In this document: piece by piece, positions 60,220 through 64,000 of the stretch
How the letters are laid out: each line of letters starts with the position of its first letter
How positions within the stretch are numbered: position 1 is the stretch's first letter
NCBI RefSeq assembly: GCF_023101085.1
Contig: NZ_CP064703.1
Coordinates: 6,200,001-6,264,000, forward strand
Direction of reading: 5' to 3'
DNA: 64,000 bases
Origin: Bradyrhizobium sp. 170
GTDB taxonomy: Bacteria; Pseudomonadota; Alphaproteobacteria; Rhizobiales; Xanthobacteraceae
Notes under the pieces: generated by a model
Databases searched by the model: none
What the model was told of the DNA's origin: nothing
The model's input: only the letters and a program-made list of their open reading frames with translations
Program-made: the position numbers and the translations under genes

Positions 60220-61317
60220 TCAGCGCGCGACGACCTCGACCTCGCCGTCGACGCCGTTGACGACGTTGAAGGGGCGCTCGAACACCTTGCCCTCGTTCTT
60301 GGCAATCGCGCGGTATTCGCCCTCGGACAGCACGACGCGCGGAAACGCGCCGATCGATTCCTTGATGACGTCGCCGCCCGGCGTGATCACCGACCAGGCG
60401 GTGTTGGCGAGCGCCTCGCCGCCCCGGTCGCTGACGAGCTTCAGCGTGATCACCGCCGCACGGTGGCTGACGGTTACGTCCGTCAGCTTGCCGGCCTGGA
60501 CGCGGATGTCGGAGCGCACGACCGAGTTGGCGTCGCCATAGTTGGAGATGATGTAATAGGTCCCCTCCGGCAGCAGCGCGACGTCGCCCGCGGCGACATT
60601 GGGCACCAGCGACTGGCGTTCGGCGCCGGCGCCGCCTTCGAACTGGCTGCCCTTGTAGAGCGCGAACGAAATCTGGTTCGGTGGAATCTTGCTAGAGCCG
60701 ACGCGGCCTTCGATGCGCAGTCCGCCGGCGGGTAGCACGAAGGCCACGCGGTCCGTCTCCGCTTTCAAGCTCACCGCCCGCACCCCGCTGACCAGGCCGA
60801 GGGCGACGTGGACGACGTAATTGCCGGGCGGCAGCACGATGTTCGGGGTTGCGCCGCGCTCCTCGCGGATCAGCTTGAACGTGCCGGTGTCGTCGGGCTT
60901 GTCGGCGAACACCCGCCACACCAGCCCGCCGTTGATGACCGGCAGATCCTTGCCGTAGCGCGCCGTTAGTGACAGCACCCCCTGATTTGGAGCTGCGGCC
61001 CCTGGTGGAGGCGCTACCGGCGAGATCGTCGCGATCGACGGGGGCACAATGGTGGGCTGGTTCAGCGGCGCGGGCAGCGCTGGAGCCGTTCCCGTCCCCG
61101 ACGGCGGCGCCAGATTCATAGCGGGCGCGGTCTGGACATCCGGAACCGCGGCCGGCGGCACCGGTGGCGGGCGGTCCTGGAACATCTGGGCCGAGGCTGG
61201 CGCCGGGAGCAGTGCAGCCAGCGCCAAGGCAAGCGTCAAGGCAAGCGCCAGCGCCGGGAAAGGCCATCCGCCCCGCCCGTTTCCAACGATACCGTGATCG
61301 CCCGAAATCATGGCCAT
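60220..61317 (-). CDS. Secreted protein with repeated beta domains
   Basis: 365 residues from ATG 61317 (GTG 61326 also possible). Signal around ALALALAALLPAPASA, then a Pro-rich linker of about 70 residues and several similar beta modules: GGLVWRVFADKPDDTGTFKLIREERGATPNIVLPPGNYVVHVALG, LLPEGTYYIISNYGDANSVV and EALANTAWSVITPGGDVIKESIGAFPRVVLSEGEYRAIAKNEGKVFER. Each has an L-P/S-x-G-x-Y turn, as in carbohydrate- or surface-binding carboxypeptidase-regulatory-like folds. I know no name for the protein. Probably periplasmic. Confidence 0.65.
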   Translation of the reverse strand: MAMISGDHGIVGNGRGGWPFPALALALTLALALAALLPAPASAQMFQDRPPPVPPAAVPDVQTAPAMNLAPPSGTGTAPALPAPLNQPTIVPPSIATISPVAPPPGAAAPNQGVLSLTARYGKDLPVINGGLVWRVFADKPDDTGTFKLIREERGATPNIVLPPGNYVVHVALGLVSGVRAVSLKAETDRVAFVLPAGGLRIEGRVGSSKIPPNQISFALYKGSQFEGGAGAERQSLVPNVAAGDVALLPEGTYYIISNYGDANSVVRSDIRVQAGKLTDVTVSHRAAVITLKLVSDRGGEALANTAWSVITPGGDVIKESIGAFPRVVLSEGEYRAIAKNEGKVFERPFNVVNGVDGEVEVVAR

Positions 61318-61544
61318 GCTTTTCACTGAAAACGCGGCAAATTCAAGCCTCCGTGGCGGAAGTTCGGCCGGCGGAGGTAGCGGAACCCGCGCCGGGACCC
61401 AATGTTAATGCTGCAGTCGTGGTCCAGTCACATTCCCCGCCTAAGGCCGCTTTCGCCGGGCATAAACCATGCAGGCGGATCGGAATGGACTGTTCTGGCG
61501 CGGCCGCGCCGCGGCGAATATGTTGAAGCCGCAGGAGAGTTTGC

Positions 61545-62618
61545 GTGTTGGATAGCTGGATGGGGCGCGGCCAAAAGGGCTCCGATGCCCAAGACAAGGC
61601 CCAGGACAAGGTAGGGCTCGGCAGTATCCGCCGGCCGGTGATCGGGCTCGCACTGGGCGGCGGCGCCGCTCGCGGCTTTGCCCATATCGGCATCGTCCGG
61701 ACGCTGGTGGCGCACGGAATCATTCCCAACGTGGTGGTCGGAACGTCGATCGGCGCTGTGGTCGGCGGCGCCTATGCCTCCGGACATCTCGACAAACTGG
61801 AAGAATGGGCGCGCAGCCTGCAGCCGCGAAGCGTCCTCTCCTATCTCGACATCCGCCTGAACGGCTCGGGCCTGATCGGCGGCGCCAAGCTTGCGGCCGA
61901 AATCGAGCGCACGTTGGGCCAGAGCCTGATCGAGGATCTGCCGGTGAAATTCGCCACCGTGGCGACCGAGGTGCGCACCGGCCACGAGATCTGGCTGACC
62001 CATGGCCCGATGGTGGATGCGATGCGCGCCTCCTATGCGCTGCCGGGAATATTCTCGCCGATCATGGTCGGCGACCGCTGGCTGGTCGACGGCGCGCTGG
62101 TCAATCCGGTGCCGGTTTCGGCGGCACGCGCGCTCGGTGCGGAGATCGTCATCGCCGCCAATCTTTCCAGCGACGTCTTCACGCACTCCACGACAATCTA
62201 TTCCCATGGCCCGACGGCCGGCGTTTCGGTATCGGTGATGCCGGAAGCGCTGCCCGAACCCGGGCCACGCAAACGCGGTATCGGAAAATTCTTCTCCGCA
62301 GAGCGCACCATGAAGCGTGAGTTCTTCGGCGGCGGCGGACGGCCGGGCATCTCCTCGGTCATGGTCGATGCCTTCAACATCATGCAGGACCGCATCACCC
62401 GCGCACGGCTGGCCGGCGATCCGCCGGACCTCCTGATTTCGCCCCGCGTCGGAAAGATCGGCTGGTTCGATTTTCACCGCGCCGACGACCTGATCGCCCA
62501 CGGCGTGCGCGCGGCCGAACGCGCCATCGAGTCGATCCAGGAAGCGATCCACATTCTGGCGCCGCCGCCGCCGGCGGGCGAAGCCGAGCCGGCAGTCGAA
62601 AAGACCGAGAAGGAATAG
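61545..62618 (+). CDS. Patatin-like phospholipase (RssA type)
   Basis: 357 residues from GTG 61545, preceded by AGGAGAG. IGLALGGGAARGFAHIGI is the oxyanion loop, VVGTSIGAVVGG supplies nucleophile S68, and VDGALVNPVP holds the catalytic Asp near 180. This Ser-Asp dyad defines the patatin family. RssA/YlbK-type members are cytoplasmic or membrane-associated lipid acyl hydrolases. The C-terminus is a Pro/Glu-rich tail. Gene is monocistronic. Confidence 0.9.
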   Translation: MLDSWMGRGQKGSDAQDKAQDKVGLGSIRRPVIGLALGGGAARGFAHIGIVRTLVAHGIIPNVVVGTSIGAVVGGAYASGHLDKLEEWARSLQPRSVLSYLDIRLNGSGLIGGAKLAAEIERTLGQSLIEDLPVKFATVATEVRTGHEIWLTHGPMVDAMRASYALPGIFSPIMVGDRWLVDGALVNPVPVSAARALGAEIVIAANLSSDVFTHSTTIYSHGPTAGVSVSVMPEALPEPGPRKRGIGKFFSAERTMKREFFGGGGRPGISSVMVDAFNIMQDRITRARLAGDPPDLLISPRVGKIGWFDFHRADDLIAHGVRAAERAIESIQEAIHILAPPPPAGEAEPAVEKTEKE

Positions 62619-62649
62619 GGGAACGGGGTTACTGCGGGATTGCGCTTGG

Positions 62650-62904
62650 CTACCGGCCGCGTGATCGGCGCTCGGTCGGACAAACCTGAGTGGAGCCTTC
62701 GTAGCTGCAGTTGGTGGTCAACGGCTCCCCGCAAACCTTCTTCAATTGGCTGTACGAGACACAATGATTGTTCCTGTCGCGCCAACCTGGACCGCCTTTG
62801 CAGCCGCATCCTTGGCACACACAGGCAAGCGCCGGCTGGCTCGCCTGAACGAGGGTCAGGGCTGATAACAGCGCAATGCCGGAAATGAAGACCTCGGTCC
62901 TCAT
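62650..62904 (-). CDS. Small secreted Cys-rich protein
   Basis: 84 residues with a signal peptide (MRTEVFISGIALLSALTLVQASQPALA). The mature part starts CVCQGCGCKGGPGWRDRNNHC and later has VCGEPLTTNCSYEGSTQVC. Eight cysteines in about 57 residues predict several disulfides or a metal site. No family recognised. It lies 18 bases downstream of the CBS protein on the same strand. Confidence 0.65.
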   Translation of the reverse strand: MRTEVFISGIALLSALTLVQASQPALACVCQGCGCKGGPGWRDRNNHCVSYSQLKKVCGEPLTTNCSYEGSTQVCPTERRSRGR

Positions 62905-62922
62905 TTCAGCGCAAACGCATCG

Positions 62923-63351
62923 TCAGGCCGTCTTGATGTAGTCGCGCAACGCTTCCTGCTCGGTCTCGTATTCATGGACACGGCGCTTGACGACGTCGCC
63001 GATCGAAATCAGGCCGACCACCTTGCCGTCCTCGACCACGGGCAAATGGCGGAACTTGCCGAGCGTCATCATTTCCATGATGCCGGCAACGGTGTCGGAC
63101 TCGCGGCAGCTCACGACCTTGCGCGTCATGACCGCGCTGACCGGCTCCTCGAGCACCCTGGCGCCGCGCTCGCCCAGCACCCGGACGATGTCGCGTTCCG
63201 AAAGGATGCCCTCAAGGTGCTCCTGGTTCATCACGAGCACGGCGCCGATCTTGCGGTCGCCAAGGATCTTGATCGCCGCCGAAAGCTTGGCCTCCGGTTC
63301 GATGCTCTGGATCTGATGGCCCTTGGTGTCGAGAATTGAACGTACCGTCAT
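62923..63351 (-). CDS. Tandem CBS-domain protein
   Basis: 142 residues made of two CBS motifs: SIEPEAKLSAAIKILGDRKIGAVLVMNQEHLEGILSERDIVRVLGE (about 16-62) and EPVSAVMTRKVVSCRESDTVAGIMEMMTLGKFRHLPVVEDGKVVGLISIGDVVKRR (about 68-124). CBS pairs bind adenosyl ligands (AMP, ATP, SAM) and regulate partners. No enzyme domain is attached. It resembles the common stand-alone CBS proteins of Bradyrhizobium. GGAGA precedes the ATG. Confidence 0.92.
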   Translation of the reverse strand: MTVRSILDTKGHQIQSIEPEAKLSAAIKILGDRKIGAVLVMNQEHLEGILSERDIVRVLGERGARVLEEPVSAVMTRKVVSCRESDTVAGIMEMMTLGKFRHLPVVEDGKVVGLISIGDVVKRRVHEYETEQEALRDYIKTA

Positions 63352-63541
63352 TGTCGTCTCCCTGAATCCGTTCGCGCCCCGGGGGCCCGACTTGTTCGCG
63401 AGTCTTCAATCAACAGTTCCGCGCCGGTTTCGTTTTCAGGGCGCGGCCTGCAAGTGCGGCTGTCCTGCACGGCAGCGGCATCGGCTTGCGTTACAACTTA
63501 AGTAGATGATGGATGAAATCGCCCCTCGCCGCAAGCGGCGA

Positions 63542-64000
63542 TCAGACGCGGCCGGTTTCGTCCGGCGATGAGACGTCCGTCGCATGCGGCGTCGCACGCG
63601 GCACCGGATCGAACAGCGAAAACAACATCAGGCCGGCGAGAAATCCGCCGATATGCGCCTGCCAGGCGACGCTGGCGCCTTCAGTGCCGATCGAAATCGC
63701 CCCAAGGCCGAAGATGATGTTGACGCCGAACCACACCGCCAGAAATCCGAGCACGCGCGTGTTGCGCAGCGCCCGGGCCAGCGACAGCGCTGGAACCTTC
63801 GCTGCGGCATCCGCATCGCCCCGGCTGAACGAAAGAAAACTTCCCTGCACGAAGGCGAAGCGGATGGCGGCGGCCATGGCGCCGGATACCGAGGCCGAGG
63901 CGCCGATCATCGGCGCGATCGCGTGCTCATGGGTGACGAGATGCGCCAGTGCGCCCGCCGCAGCCGTCACCGCCATGAATGCGAAGAACCTGACAGGACC
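63542..64000 (-). CDS. Rhomboid family intramembrane protease, C-terminal part
   Basis: The frame is open to the right edge, so the N-terminus lies outside the window; the last 152 residues are visible. MIGASASVSGAMAAAIRFAF holds the catalytic Ser in the G-A-S-x-x-x-S-G region (rhomboid G-x-S-G), and AWQAHIGGFLAGLMLFSLF holds the catalytic His with the following Gly pair. Membrane serine proteases of this type cut single-pass proteins within the bilayer. The C-terminal tail is soluble (RATPHATDVSSPDETGRV). Confidence 0.85.
   Translation of the reverse strand, partial: GPVRFFAFMAVTAAAGALAHLVTHEHAIAPMIGASASVSGAMAAAIRFAFVQGSFLSFSRGDADAAAKVPALSLARALRNTRVLGFLAVWFGVNIIFGLGAISIGTEGASVAWQAHIGGFLAGLMLFSLFDPVPRATPHATDVSSPDETGRV

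Noticed and set aside
61428..62552. 374-residue minus-strand ORF
   Set aside because: Antisense of the patatin-like gene, low-complexity His/Arg/Asp-rich.

Overview
The window reads as a chromosomal stretch of a Bradyrhizobium-like alphaproteobacterium (Nitrobacteraceae/Rhizobiales). Support comes from the high-GC coding style, a Rhizobiales Porin_2-type porin, two RopB/Omp25-type barrels, DUF2336 and DUF6719-like proteins, candidate CtrA, FixK and Zur sites, and many small secreted proteins. No CRISPR array, integrase, transposase or prophage module is visible. This is a core chromosome with small degraded or acquired patches.

Layout. 1-5756: a sulfatase region on the minus strand (formylglycine-generating enzyme, two membrane proteins, Cys-type sulfatase), flanked by debris (a sulfatase N-terminus joined to an HlyD C-terminus; a truncated MetA-pathway-like protein) and an AraC regulator. 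5.9-12.2 kb: outer-membrane barrel, tRNA-Gly, a tiny ORF under an extreme Shine-Dalgarno that can fold shut, a YCII protein, a branched-chain-type binding protein behind a FixK/FNR-like box, tRNA-Tyr, RlmB and small secreted proteins. 12.3-17.6 kb: a phosphonate-monoester-hydrolase-like enzyme, a Bug-type binding protein, a NicO/UreH-like nickel transporter, dienelactone hydrolase and tRNA-Thr. 18-30 kb: major porin, MarR regulator facing an alpha/beta hydrolase, small envelope proteins, a second barrel, an epoxide-hydrolase-like enzyme behind a 20-bp palindrome, and an S10 carboxypeptidase.

30.3-38.4 kb is a signalling block: FecR-like protein, CHASE2-adenylate cyclase, NAD kinase, CheY-like regulator, Hpt protein, DUF2336 protein and a lytic transglycosylase with a perfect CtrA box. 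38.6-42.3 kb holds a methanethiol-S-methyltransferase-like protein and a TetR gene coupled to an unusual alpha/beta hydrolase-glycosyltransferase fusion. 42.3-48.7 kb: hisI, folE, a NifU/IscU-like scaffold, a periplasmic ClpP-like protein, yidD, and an APC permease overlapping a conserved secreted protein.

50.4-54.2 kb looks like a zinc-limitation pair: an AztD-like periplasmic metallochaperone and a TonB-dependent receptor, convergent, each with a Zur-like palindrome at nearly the same distance from its start codon. 54.2-64 kb: a second ClpP-like periplasmic protein overlapping a 47-residue membrane protein, thrS, a trypsin-like protease followed by a small protein resembling its own N-terminal domain, a nitroreductase, a patatin-like phospholipase, a CBS protein and a truncated rhomboid gene at the edge.

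The observations I rate highest are the Zur-linked pair, the hydrolase-glycosyltransferase fusion, the protease with its stand-alone prodomain-like partner, the self-sequestering leader ORF at 7.2 kb, the 20-bp palindrome with a second half-copy 50 bp away, and the two ClpP-like proteins sharing a Cys-x-Ser-x-Cys motif. All functions are read from sequence and memory of families; no search was run.
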